DNA of 64,000 bases from Methylocystis sp. Sn-Cys (GTDB lineage Bacteria > Pseudomonadota > Alphaproteobacteria > Rhizobiales > Beijerinckiaceae). Shown here one piece after another: positions 56,735-64,000 of the stretch. The translations under genes were made by a program, and so were the position numbers. The notes under the pieces were generated by a model. The model did not search any database and was not told where the DNA came from. It saw nothing but the letters and a program-made list of their open reading frames with translations. Position 1 is the stretch's first letter. Each line of letters begins with the position of its first letter. The stretch covers positions 1 through 64,000 of the forward strand of contig NZ_JAERVJ010000001.1 of the NCBI RefSeq assembly GCF_016745395.1, read 5' to 3'.

Positions 56735-59533
56735 TTGAGCGCCGAGACCACGCGGTTCGACTTCAACGTGCGCGGCATGACTTGCGCCTCCTGCGTCTCG
56801 CATGTCGAGAAGGCGCTCACGGCAACGCCCGGCGTCGCCTCGGCGAGCGTCAATCTTGCGACCGAACGCGCCGATGTCGCGCTGGCGCCGGGCGCCGATC
56901 CGGCGGCGATCGCCAAATCGGTGGCGGACGCCGGATACGAGCCCGTCATCGAGACGATCGAGCTCGGCGTCGGCGGCATGACCTGCGCCTCCTGCGTCGC
57001 CCATGTCGAGAAGGCGCTCAAAAGCGTTCCGGGCGTGTTGGAGGCGAGCGTCAATCTCGCCACCGAGCGCGCGAGCGTGCGCGCCCTCTCCGGCCCCGGC
57101 CTCGCCGAGCGCCTGCGTCGCGCCATTACAGAGGCCGGCTATGAGCCGCGCCGCATCGAGACCGACGCCGGCGCGACCGACCGCGAACGCGCTAGGCGCG
57201 AGGCGGAAATGAAGACGCTGCGCTTCAATCTCATCCTCTCCGCCGTACTGAGCGCGCCGCTGTTCATCGTCGAGATGGGCGGCCACCTTGTGCCCTCCTT
57301 TCATCATTGGACGATGATGACGATCGGCGAGGAGTTGGTGCGCCAATTCTCCTTCCTGCTCGCGACGCTCGTCCTCTTCGGGCCGGGCGCTGTCTTCTTC
57401 GTCAAAGGCGTTCCGGCTCTGCTGCGCGGCGCGCCGGATATGAATGCGCTCGTCGCGGTCGGCACGCTCAGCGCCTATCTCTATTCCTTCGTCGCGACCT
57501 TCCTGCCGCAGCTTCTGCCGGCCGGCGCGGTCTATGTCTATTACGAGGCGGCGGCGGTCATTGTGACGCTCATCCTCTTCGGCCGCTTTCTCGAAGCGCG
57601 CGCCAAGGGCCGCACCTCGGAAGCCATTCGCGCGCTCGCGAAGCTGCAGCCCAAGACCGCCCGCGTCGAACGCGACGGCGAGACAGCGGATGTCGACATC
57701 GACGACGTGCGCGTCGGCGATATTGTGTTAGTGCGGCCGGGCGAACGTATCCCCACCGATGGCGTGGTGACGGCGGGCGCTTCCTATGTCGACGAATCCA
57801 TGGTGACGGGCGAGCCCGCGCCGGTCGCGAAAACCATCGGCGCCACTGTCACGGGCGCGACGGTGAACGGCTCCGGCGCCTTCTCCTTCCGCGCGACGCG
57901 GGTCGGCGCCGATACGGTTCTCGCCGGCATCATCCGAATGGTGGAGCAGGCGCAGGGCGCGAAGCTTCCCATTCAGGCGATGGTCGACCGCGTCACCGCC
58001 GTCTTCGTGCCGGCGATCTTCGCCATCGCTGCGATCACCTTCGTCGTCTGGATGGCGATTGGCCCCGAGCCGCGGCTCACTTATGCGCTGGTCAGCGCCG
58101 TCGCCGTGCTCATCATCGCCTGCCCCTGCGCCATGGGGCTCGCGACGCCGGCCGCCATCATGACCGGCACCGGGCGCGCGGCGGAACTGGGCGTGTTGTT
58201 CCGAAAAGGCGAGGCGCTGCAAACCTTGCAAGACGTGACGCTCATCGCCTTCGACAAGACCGGCACGCTGACCTTCGGCAAGCCGCGCCTTACCGATCTG
58301 ATCCCGACGCCCGGCGAAGACGAAGCGGCGCTGCTGCGGCTAGCGGCGAGCGTCGAGGCGCAGTCGGAGCATCCCGTCGGCGCGGCGATCGTCGCCGCCG
58401 CGAAGGATCGTGGGCTAGCGGTACCAGCGGCCGAGCAGTTCGAGTCTGTTTCAGGCATGGGCGTCGCCGGCCTTGTCGATAAGCGGAAGGTCGTCATTGG
58501 CGCCGCGCGCTATATGGCCTCGCTGGGCCTCGATACGACGGCCTTCGAGACAGACGCCGCCGCGCTCTCCGACGAGGGCAAGACGCCGTTCTATCTCGCG
58601 GTGGATGGCGAGACGCGGGCGATCCTCTGCGTCGCCGACGATTTGAAGCCCACCACCAAGCCCGCGATCGACGCGCTGCACGCCATCGGCGTCAAAACCG
58701 CCATGATCACCGGCGACGAGGCGCGCACCGCCAACGCCATTGCGCGGCGGCTCGGCATCGACGAAGTGATCGCGGGCGTCCTGCCCGACGGCAAGGTCGC
58801 CGCGCTCGAACGGCTGCGCGAGAGCGAAAAGATCGCCTTTGTGGGCGACGGCGTGAACGACGCCCCGGCGCTCGCCGCAGCGGACGCCGGCATCGCCATC
58901 GGCACGGGCACGGACATCGCCATCGAAGCCGCCGACGTCGTGCTGATGTCGGGCGATCTCGCCAAAGTGCCTGCGGCGCTGGCGGTGTCGCGCGCGACGA
59001 TGCGCAACATCAAGCAGAATCTCTTCTGGGCCTTCGGCTATAACGCGCTGCTCGTTCCTGTCGCGGCCGGCGCGCTCTATCCGGTGAATGGCGTGCAGCT
59101 CTCGCCCATGCTCGGCGCCGGCGCCATGGCGCTTTCGAGCGTTTTTGTGCTGACCAATGCGCTACGTCTGCGCAGGTTACAGCCGCCGGTCATCGCAGAG
59201 GCGCCTCCCCGTCATCGCGAGGAGCGCAGCGACGAAGCGACCCAGGAGGCTCATCACGGCTCTGGATTGCTTCGCTCCGCTCGCAATGACGAGAGCGCCT
59301 CATTAAACACCAATCAGAAGGAGGAAAGAATGACCACTTTCAATGTGCAAGACATGACCTGCAACATGTGCGTCAAGCATGTCACCAAAGCGGTGCAGGC
59401 GGTCGAGCCCGGCGCGGATGTGAAGGTCGATCTCGCCAGCGGCAGGGTCGACGTCTCGCCGACGCCGAAGGACCCCGAGGCGCTGGCGAAGGCCATCACA
59501 GACGCCGGCTACCCGGCGCAAGTCGCGGCCTGA
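56735..59533 (+). CDS. copA: Copper-transporting P1B-type ATPase, read through into a CopZ-like domain
   Basis: One frame of 932 residues. Residues 1-815 are a complete Cu+ exporting ATPase: two N-terminal HMA domains with GMTCASC (C17/C20 and C84/C87), the phosphatase motif VTGEP (358-361 region), the membrane copper site CPC (463-465), the phosphorylated D507 in DKTGT, and [10 protein letters not shown]. The start is TTG with GGAGGA four bases upstream. After the last helix ([10 protein letters not shown]) the frame runs without a stop through a family A palindrome (about residues 825-852) and into a third HMA domain (866-932, MTCNMC with C876/C879) that has its own ribosome site and ATG. 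So both a long fusion and a separate small chaperone may be made. Confidence 0.93.
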   Translation: MSAETTRFDFNVRGMTCASCVSHVEKALTATPGVASASVNLATERADVALAPGADPAAIAKSVADAGYEPVIETIELGVGGMTCASCVAHVEKALKSVPGVLEASVNLATERASVRALSGPGLAERLRRAITEAGYEPRRIETDAGATDRERARREAEMKTLRFNLILSAVLSAPLFIVEMGGHLVPSFHHWTMMTIGEELVRQFSFLLATLVLFGPGAVFFVKGVPALLRGAPDMNALVAVGTLSAYLYSFVATFLPQLLPAGAVYVYYEAAAVIVTLILFGRFLEARAKGRTSEAIRALAKLQPKTARVERDGETADVDIDDVRVGDIVLVRPGERIPTDGVVTAGASYVDESMVTGEPAPVAKTIGATVTGATVNGSGAFSFRATRVGADTVLAGIIRMVEQAQGAKLPIQAMVDRVTAVFVPAIFAIAAITFVVWMAIGPEPRLTYALVSAVAVLIIACPCAMGLATPAAIMTGTGRAAELGVLFRKGEALQTLQDVTLIAFDKTGTLTFGKPRLTDLIPTPGEDEAALLRLAASVEAQSEHPVGAAIVAAAKDRGLAVPAAEQFESVSGMGVAGLVDKRKVVIGAARYMASLGLDTTAFETDAAALSDEGKTPFYLAVDGETRAILCVADDLKPTTKPAIDALHAIGVKTAMITGDEARTANAIARRLGIDEVIAGVLPDGKVAALERLRESEKIAFVGDGVNDAPALAAADAGIAIGTGTDIAIEAADVVLMSGDLAKVPAALAVSRATMRNIKQNLFWAFGYNALLVPVAAGALYPVNGVQLSPMLGAGAMALSSVFVLTNALRLRRLQPPVIAEAPPRHREERSDEATQEAHHGSGLLRSARNDESASLNTNQKEERMTTFNVQDMTCNMCVKHVTKAVQAVEPGADVKVDLASGRVDVSPTPKDPEALAKAITDAGYPAQVAA
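59209..59292. repeat. Palindromic repeat, family A copy 6, inside the copA frame
   Basis: A full copy with CGTCATCGCGAGGAGCGC at the left and GCTCCGCTCGCAATGACG at the right. It is 84 bases long (28 codons) and open in the copA frame. It seems to have replaced or displaced the original stop codon of copA. Confidence 0.9.
59330..59533 (+). CDS. CopZ-like copper chaperone (internal start)
   Basis: A 67-residue heavy-metal-associated domain that would carry Cu+ in the cytosol to the ATPase. The CxxC metal site is MTCNMC (C11, C14), and the ferredoxin-like fold ends [10 protein letters not shown] strong ribosome site, AGGAGGAAAG, stands just before the ATG, which shows that this is, or was, an independent gene. 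It is in the same frame as copA and shares its stop codon with the readthrough product. Confidence 0.85.
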   Translation: MTTFNVQDMTCNMCVKHVTKAVQAVEPGADVKVDLASGRVDVSPTPKDPEALAKAITDAGYPAQVAA

Positions 59534-59575
59534 CGGCTAAAGCCGATCGGCGTCTAAAATTTACACAGCGCCTGC

Positions 59576-60277
59576 ATGCCGCGTTCGATATTTCGAACAA
59601 AAGCGGATATTATGCCGGCCGACTCAAAACAGGGAGCCGGCCGGGGCGGCGTGAACGCAATGGGCGTCGAAGGGAAAGAAAAACACAAGATTCTCGAAGC
59701 GGGCGCGCTGGCGCTCTCGGGTCAGCTCGGCGCCACCGTCCAGCGGCTACGCAAGGCCTATAATCTCTCGCTCTCGGAATTGTCTCAGCAGTCGGGCGTC
59801 GCCAAGTCGATCATCAGCCAGATCGAGCGAAACGAGACGAACCCGACGCTCGCCACCATCTGGCGTCTGGCGCAGGCGCTCGACGTCTCGATCGAGCGCG
59901 TGCTTCAAACGACGGAAGACGAGCCTTTCCTCGAGAAAACCAGCAAAGCCGATACGCCGATCCTCGTCTCCGACGACGGCAAATGCCGATTGGCGATCAT
60001 CGGCTGGATCAAGACGGTCGAATGGCTGCAATCCTACGAGCTCTCCGCCGATCCGGGCGGCGCGCTCGAATCGGACGCCCATCAGCGCGGCTCGGTCGAA
60101 AGCCTCTCGGTGCGCGAAGGCGAGCTGGAGGTGGAGGTCGCCGGCGTCAAGGAGACGGTGAAGGCCGGCGAGACGCTGCGCTATCGCTGCGACCGTCCGC
60201 ACATCATCCGCAACATCGGCAAGGCGCAGGCGCAGGCGACCATGGTGTGCATTCTGAAAGCAGCGGTGATGGAGTAA
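59576..60277 (+). CDS. XRE-family regulator with C-terminal cupin domain
   Basis: A DNA-binding regulator of 233 residues in the longest frame. HTH_3 domain (about 50-110): LGATVQRLRKAYNLSLSELSQQSG, then VAKSIISQIERNETNPTLATIWRLAQAL. The C-terminal cupin (about 165-228) has the small-barrel pattern with VREGELEVEV and LRYRCDRPHIIRN. XRE-cupin proteins bind a small ligand and often control polyamine, amino-acid or envelope genes. The start is uncertain: ATG 59576, 59612 or a later GTG/ATG near 59650. It lies 42 bases after the CopZ stop; it is not a typical copper regulator (CueR/CsoR). Confidence 0.87.
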   Translation: MPRSIFRTKADIMPADSKQGAGRGGVNAMGVEGKEKHKILEAGALALSGQLGATVQRLRKAYNLSLSELSQQSGVAKSIISQIERNETNPTLATIWRLAQALDVSIERVLQTTEDEPFLEKTSKADTPILVSDDGKCRLAIIGWIKTVEWLQSYELSADPGGALESDAHQRGSVESLSVREGELEVEVAGVKETVKAGETLRYRCDRPHIIRNIGKAQAQATMVCILKAAVME

Positions 60278-60300
60278 TATGGAAGTGCTTGATTGATCTG

Positions 60301-60345
60301 CTCACGAAGCGAGTGATCGGGAATCCAGAGCAAGGTTAGCGCTTG
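60301..60345. repeat. Partial palindromic repeat, family B copy 3
   Basis: One arm only (AAGCGAGTGATCGGGAATCCAGAGC), followed about 50 bases later by a family A copy. The gene-free stretch 60278-60631 consists almost entirely of repeats B, A and B in this order, and nothing else was found in it. Confidence 0.7.
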
Positions 60346-60393
60346 CTGGGCGATCTAGTGCGCGAGCCCGTGCTGAAGTGGCGCCCAGCGTCT

Positions 60394-60478
60394 CCGTCAT
60401 TGCGAGGAGCGTAGCGACGAAGCAATCCAGAACAGCTATTGCGGCCCTGGATTGCTTCGCTACGCTCGCAATGACGGG
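60394..60478. repeat. Palindromic repeat, family A copy 7
   Basis: A complete copy, CGTCATTGCGAGGAGCG to CTACGCTCGCAATGACG, flanked on both sides by family B sequence. Confidence 0.9.
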
Positions 60479-60480
60479 GG

Positions 60481-60579
60481 TCCCGACGCTCGCTTGAGCG
60501 AGCGATCGGGAATCCAGAGCAACACCAGCGCTTTTTGGGCTCTGGATTCGGTCGGGCTTTCGGCCCGCCGTGAATGACA
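60481..60579. repeat. Palindromic repeat, family B copy 4
   Basis: A full copy with TCCCGACGCTCGC...GATCGGGAATCCAGAGC and CTCTGGATTCGGTCGGGC, nearly identical to the copy at 2321-2421. Confidence 0.85.
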
Positions 60580-60631
60580 AATCCCCGTCGAGCTGTTCAA
60601 ATGGAAATGGGATAACGCCTGCGGCCCTGCC

Positions 60632-61651
60632 TCATTCCTTCTTCAAAATGGCGACGATCTGCCGACTGGTGGGGTCGACGACGCCGATCCGTTGTCCCGA
60701 GACGATGAATCGATAGCCGCGCAATACCGCCTCGCGCGCGACCAGCCGGCGCGGGAAAATGGCGAGTCGGACGCCACGCGGAACGATAGCTCCGGCGGCG
60801 ATGGCGAAAGACGCGTCTTTGACGCGCGCCGATCGCCAATCGCCGACAGTCGAAAAAATCTCCTGCTCCCGCTCCGGAGAAATCCCAAGGGATTGCCGGG
60901 CGTCGCCTGACGCCTCCTGATTGTTGCTATCGCTCGCAACGATGGCAGGCTTTTCCCTTGGTATTTCCCGAAAATCGGCGGGCGGAGGGAGCGGCGCCTC
61001 CGCTCTCTGGCGATCGAGCGCGGCCATTTGAGCCGGCGGCGAAGCGGGGGAATGCCGACTGAGCTTGGGCGACACGAAGCTCGCCAAATAGGCCGCCACG
61101 GCAAGAGCGGAAAGCTGGGCGGCGACGACGCCGAATTGCAGGACCGGCCCGTGACGGTCCTTTCCTACCGGCTCGGGCGCTGAAACTTCTTCGACGAGCG
61201 CCTGACGCGTCTGCGCCGCGCGCTTTGCGGTCTTCTGGGTCTCCGCCGCCGCGGCGGCGAAAGCGATCAGCGAATCCCGCGACGCCTGCTTTCCGGCATC
61301 CGCAACGCGACCATCGAAGGTCAGATTGTCATTTATAGACCGCACGCAGATTCGCCGGCGCATGAGATCGCGGATCGCGTCGGTTATTTCAGCGTAGCTT
61401 TCGCCGAGGCAGCCGACTCCGCTGACGACGAGCGTGTCTCCCGCTTTGAGCTTGTCGTAGACAGGACGGCGCTCCGTGGGGACGTCCGCCTCCTGCTCGG
61501 TGAAAGCCTGGTCGATCGCAAGGCCCACGGCTTCGGCGCGACGCCATTGCGTCGCAAGCGATTGTCGCGATTGAGACGCGGGCGCGTCGTAAAGATAGGT
61601 GGTCACATCCGGTCCATGCGCGTCGGGAAGCAAGACACATATTGTGCGCAT
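60632..61651 (-). CDS. Degenerate serine-recombinase domain - TM - DUF1236-like protein
   Basis: A 339-residue protein with an unusual order of parts. Residues about 15-115 resemble the catalytic domain of serine recombinases: a first strand and helix (TTYLYDAPASQSRQSLATQ), an acidic strand, GDTLVVSGVGCLGESYAEI and the closing RRRICVRSINDNL. The catalytic motif YxRVSTxxQ reads YLYDAPASQ and the Arg pair normally in 'DRLGRS' is GCLGES, so it should be inactive. No DNA-binding recombinase domain or HTH follows. A single membrane segment (about 172-194) leads to a Pro-rich linker and a DUF1236-like domain (about 285-338) with VPRGVRLAIFP, RGYRFIVSGQ and VDPTSRQIVAIL. Expected topology: N-terminus in the cytosol, DUF1236 in the periplasm. 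Function unknown. Confidence 0.75.
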   Translation of the reverse strand: MRTICVLLPDAHGPDVTTYLYDAPASQSRQSLATQWRRAEAVGLAIDQAFTEQEADVPTERRPVYDKLKAGDTLVVSGVGCLGESYAEITDAIRDLMRRRICVRSINDNLTFDGRVADAGKQASRDSLIAFAAAAAETQKTAKRAAQTRQALVEEVSAPEPVGKDRHGPVLQFGVVAAQLSALAVAAYLASFVSPKLSRHSPASPPAQMAALDRQRAEAPLPPPADFREIPREKPAIVASDSNNQEASGDARQSLGISPEREQEIFSTVGDWRSARVKDASFAIAAGAIVPRGVRLAIFPRRLVAREAVLRGYRFIVSGQRIGVVDPTSRQIVAILKKE

Positions 61652-61803
61652 GGAGCGTTTGGCAGCTCCGTATTACTCCCGCAGATCGCCTGAACTCGCA
61701 GACGCCCCCTACGGACCGAAAAAATACTCCTGAAACCCCGATATTTCTGGGCCGGCGCGCTTGCGCGGGCGGCCACCCACAGGCCGCCTGCGCACGCATC
61801 CCA

Positions 61804-62283
61804 TTAGGACGAAAGCCCGCCCATATGCTTCTGGCTGTAGAGCTGCACGCCGAGCTGCCGGATCAGCTCCTGCTGGGTCTCGAGGAAGTCGATATGTCCT
61901 TCCTCGCTCTTGATGATGCTCTCGAAAAGCTCCATCGACACGCGGTCGTCCACGGAGTCGCAATAAACGGCGGCCTCTATGTACAGCTTGCGAGCGTCCG
62001 ACTCGGTGGCGAGATCGGCGGCGATGATCTCCTCGACGGTCTGGCCGATGCGCAGCGGGTCGAGCACCTGCATATTCGGGAAGCCTTCGAGGAAAAGGAT
62101 GCGCTTTGTGAAATGATCGGCGTGATACATCTCCTCGATCGATTCCTTACGCCATTTCTCGGCCAGCTCCTTGAAACCCCAATTGTCGAAAATGCGATAA
62201 TGCAGCCAATATTGGTTGACCGCCGTCAGCTCGGCGCGAAGCCCGCGATTGAGATATTCGATAACCTTCGCGTCGCCGCGCAT
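61804..62283 (-). CDS. bfr: Bacterioferritin
   Basis: A 159-residue iron-storage subunit of the haem-containing 24-mer. All ferroxidase ligands are in the standard positions (E18, E51, H54, E94, E127, H130), and M52, the haem ligand, is present. ATG at 62283 is chosen, with AAGGGA six bases before it; the frame extends to 62442 through the bfd gene, which is rejected. It lies 28 bases after bfd and is surely co-transcribed. The C-terminal GLSS replaces the shorter tail of the E. coli protein. Confidence 0.97.
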   Translation of the reverse strand: MRGDAKVIEYLNRGLRAELTAVNQYWLHYRIFDNWGFKELAEKWRKESIEEMYHADHFTKRILFLEGFPNMQVLDPLRIGQTVEEIIAADLATESDARKLYIEAAVYCDSVDDRVSMELFESIIKSEEGHIDFLETQQELIRQLGVQLYSQKHMGGLSS

Positions 62284-62311
62284 GCGCAATCCCTTTCCAT
62301 GTTTCTTAAAC

Positions 62312-62548
62312 TCACGCCGCCAAACCGTCGGCGCGGCAGCTATCACAATCGCTCGTTCCGCGACATTCGTCCAGTCTCGCCGTGGCGTGCTGATCGACAA
62401 GCGCGACGATGCTGCGCACGCAGCGTCCGCATTTCGCCTCACAGCCCATGCTGCGGAATACCGCCCCCACGGAGGGACGATCGGCGCGCGCGCTGAGAGA
62501 TTCGCGCACGTCGCGGTCGGAGAGGACGTTGCAGGAGCAAACGATCAT
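62312..62548 (-). CDS. bfd: Bacterioferritin-associated ferredoxin
   Basis: A 78-residue [2Fe-2S] protein that reduces the bacterioferritin core to release iron. N-terminal MIVCSCN (C4, C6) and KCGRC (C40, C43) are the cluster ligands. It is placed immediately upstream of bfr, the usual arrangement. The C-terminal tail (DQHATARLDECRGTSD...) has extra cysteines outside the cluster motif. The 250 bases upstream (62549-62799) contain an AT-rich stretch that should hold the promoter, but no Irr or Fur box could be assigned with confidence. Confidence 0.93.
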   Translation of the reverse strand: MIVCSCNVLSDRDVRESLSARADRPSVGAVFRSMGCEAKCGRCVRSIVALVDQHATARLDECRGTSDCDSCRADGLAA

Positions 62549-62732
62549 GGCTTCGCCCAGTTTGGAAAGATTGCAAACTACGTTTTACATCAGTAGCTTA
62601 CAAAGCTTCCCTCGTTTTGCAACCCGTCAGTGTCGGTTTCCCGACATGGCTCTGGCGGTCACGGGCAAAATCGCAATCGACGTGCCGCCGATATGAAATT
62701 TGGAACTCTTCCACGCTAAGCAAAGATGGCGC

Positions 62733-62762
62733 AAAAAAAAGCCGCGACGAAACCGTCGCGGC
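62733..62762 (-). terminator. Rho-independent terminator of the secreted repeat protein gene
   Basis: Read on the minus strand, the hairpin GCCGCGAC-(6)-GTCGCGGC with a perfect 8-bp stem is followed by a run of eight T. It lies about 37 bases after the stop of the gene at 62800-63150. Confidence 0.93.
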
Positions 62763-62799
62763 CTGTCTGTGCGTTTCTTTCGAAAGAAGCCTGTCCGGC

Positions 62800-63150
62800 T
62801 CAGTAGCCCGGCCCCCAGGGACGCGGATGCGGGCCGTAGACCGGGGGGCGCGGGCGCGGCCCATAGCCGTAGACCGGGGGACGCGGACGCGGTCCATAGC
62901 CATAGACTGGAGGACGCGGACGCGGTCCATAGCCGTAGACAACCGGGGGGCGCGGGCGCCAGCCATAACCATAACCCGGTCCGCCAGGGCGGCAGCCATA
63001 GGGCCCACACCAAACCTTTTCGACCTTTGGCCCGCCGCCGACGGCGACGCCAGGGTCCAGGGCCGGCATGGCCTGAGCCGACGAAAGGCCGAAGGCCAGC
63101 CCGCCGGCGACGGCCAGTCCAGCGAGCGTTTTGACGGTAACCAATTTCAT
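62800..63150 (-). CDS. Secreted Pro/Arg/Gly/Tyr-rich repeat protein
   Basis: A 116-residue exported protein: MKLVTVKTLAGLAVAGG signal peptide (cleavage near AQA-MPAL), a short spacer with WCGPYGC, then about four tandem copies of an 11-residue unit of the type VYGYGPRPRPP, encoded by near-identical 33-base DNA repeats, ending HPRPWGPGY. The ATG at 63150 has AGGAG eight bases upstream. Small secreted 'GPGPRPP' proteins of this kind are common in Hyphomicrobiales and have no known function. It ends with a strong terminator. Confidence 0.85.
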   Translation of the reverse strand: MKLVTVKTLAGLAVAGGLAFGLSSAQAMPALDPGVAVGGGPKVEKVWCGPYGCRPGGPGYGYGWRPRPPVVYGYGPRPRPPVYGYGPRPRPPVYGYGPRPRPPVYGPHPRPWGPGY

Positions 63151-63268
63151 GAGGCATTCTCCTGGAGCCAAAAGGGCGCCTCGCCCAGTCTAAGGTGGGG
63201 GAGAGTGGCGCAGCGGTCTTGAACTAAGCATTAAGCGGCCGTTCAGCAAGGATTCAGAAAGGCGCTCC

Positions 63269-64000
63269 ATGCGGCGTTTCATCGGCGCGATCGACCAGGG
63301 CACGACCAGCACGCGCTTCACGGTCATCGACGCGGCAGGCGAAATTCTCGCCTTCGACCAGCGTGAACATGCGCAAATTTATCCGCGCCCGGGCTGGGTG
63401 GAGCATGATGCGGCCGAGATTCGCGCCAACGCCTGTCTCGCAGTCGAAGGGGCGCTGGAAAAGGCCGGGCTTTTGCCAAAGGACCTCGCGGCCGTCGGCG
63501 TCACCAATCAGCGCGAGACCTGTCTGTTGTGGGACCGCGCGACGGGCGCGCCGCTTCATAACGCGCTGGTTTGGATGGATACGCGCACGCAGCCGCTCGT
63601 CGATAAATATCTGGCGCAAGGCGTCGGCGAGCTGGTGCGGATGAAAACCGGTCTGCCGCTCGCGACCTATTTCTCGGCGCTGAAGCTCATCTGGCTGCTG
63701 GAGAATGTCCCCGGCGCGCGCGCAAAGGCCGAGCGCGGCGAGGCCCTTTTCGGGACGATGGATAGTTGGCTCCTGTGGAGCCTGACCGGCCGCCACATCA
63801 CCGACGCCACAAACGCCGCCCGCACGCAGCTCGTGAACCTCTCGGCGCTGCAATGGGACGAGGAGCTGCTCGCGCTCTTCGGCGTCCCGCGCGCCTGCCT
63901 GCCGCAGATATGCTCGTCGAGCGAGGTTTATGGCGATTGCGCGGGGCCGCTAGAAGGCGTTCCGCTCGCGGGCGCGCTCGGAGATCAGCACGCGGCGCTT
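63269..64000 (+). CDS. glpK: Glycerol kinase, 5' part (cut by window edge)
   Basis: The first 244 codons of a FGGY-family carbohydrate kinase that phosphorylates glycerol. The N-terminus [16 protein letters not shown] carries the ATP-phosphate motif DQGTTS, followed by [27 protein letters not shown] and [14 protein letters not shown], and the frame runs to the last base at the GDQHAAL segment that precedes the catalytic region. AAAGG stands six bases before the ATG. No glycerol transporter or glpD is seen on this side; they may lie beyond the edge. Confidence 0.95.
   Translation, partial: MRRFIGAIDQGTTSTRFTVIDAAGEILAFDQREHAQIYPRPGWVEHDAAEIRANACLAVEGALEKAGLLPKDLAAVGVTNQRETCLLWDRATGAPLHNALVWMDTRTQPLVDKYLAQGVGELVRMKTGLPLATYFSALKLIWLLENVPGARAKAERGEALFGTMDSWLLWSLTGRHITDATNAARTQLVNLSALQWDEELLALFGVPRACLPQICSSSEVYGDCAGPLEGVPLAGALGDQHAAL

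Noticed and set aside
60632..61651. An active serine recombinase marking a mobile element
   Set aside because: Catalytic Ser and Arg residues and the DNA-binding domain are missing; no attachment sites or other mobility genes surround it.
62800..63000. Regular DNA repeats suggesting a small CRISPR array
   Set aside because: The repeats are contiguous 33-base units without spacers and encode a periodic peptide after a signal peptide.

Overview
The window is GC-rich (well above 60% by eye) chromosomal DNA of an alphaproteobacterium. The most likely home is the Hyphomicrobiales, and perhaps a Methylocystis/Methylosinus-type methylotroph, but no methane or methanol gene is present to prove this. 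The order-level assignment rests on a hopanoid transporter (HpnN), aerobic-type cobalamin genes (CobQ, CobK, BluB), the DUF4164-ZapA pair, a DUF1236 domain, HspQ, and many palindromic repeats of the 'CGTCATTGCGAG...' type. No tRNA, rRNA, CRISPR array, phage or insertion sequence was recognised. The content is core and metabolic, with several unusual gene architectures.

Layout. 0-9.7 kb: a lone GH42 beta-galactosidase, a small exported protein, the tamA-tamB outer-membrane translocation pair (minus strand) and a PilZ protein. 9.7-14.6 kb (minus): a thiamine operon headed by a TPP riboswitch, thiO-thiS-thiG-thiE, in which ThiE is fused in frame to a peptidoglycan amidase and followed by an SDR and a VOC protein. 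14.8-21.3 kb: an exported coiled-coil protein, zapA/DUF4164 divergent from a gap-(two small genes)-pgk operon, hspQ, and a two-part VIT1-like metal transporter. 21.4-31.5 kb: a DadA-like oxidase, an acyltransferase, a FecR/beta-barrel chimera, a second PilZ protein, ccdA-DUF1624, hpnN and a DUF2147 protein. 31.7-40.8 kb: a complete tripartite RND efflux operon (NodT-type channel, adaptor, two MdtB/MdtC-type pumps). 41-51 kb: an overlapping indolepyruvate:ferredoxin oxidoreductase-cobK-cobQ-cobC-bluB operon, divergent from a DUF1007-NicO nickel/cobalt transporter pair. 51-56 kb: a long-chain acyl-CoA ligase and the bioF-bioD-bioA operon. 56-60 kb: a methyltransferase, a Cu P-type ATPase read through into a CopZ-like domain, and an XRE-cupin regulator. 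60.6-64 kb: a degenerate resolvase-TM-DUF1236 chimera, bacterioferritin with its ferredoxin Bfd, a secreted repeat protein with a clear terminator, and the 5' part of glycerol kinase.

How the parts fit. Cofactor supply is a theme: thiamine, biotin and cobalamin operons, with a probable cobalt transporter facing the cobalamin genes. Envelope biology is another: TamAB, HpnN, RND efflux, PilZ, FecR/barrel and CcdA. Iron and copper handling appears at the right end.

Most worth following: (1) a protein with a serine-recombinase fold that has lost its catalytic residues, is membrane anchored and carries DUF1236; (2) the ThiE-amidase-PG-binding fusion; (3) a palindromic element of about 85 bp that sits in frame inside two reading frames (cobK N-terminus and copA/copZ junction) and also inside another palindromic element, resembling the in-gene palindromic elements known from Rickettsia.
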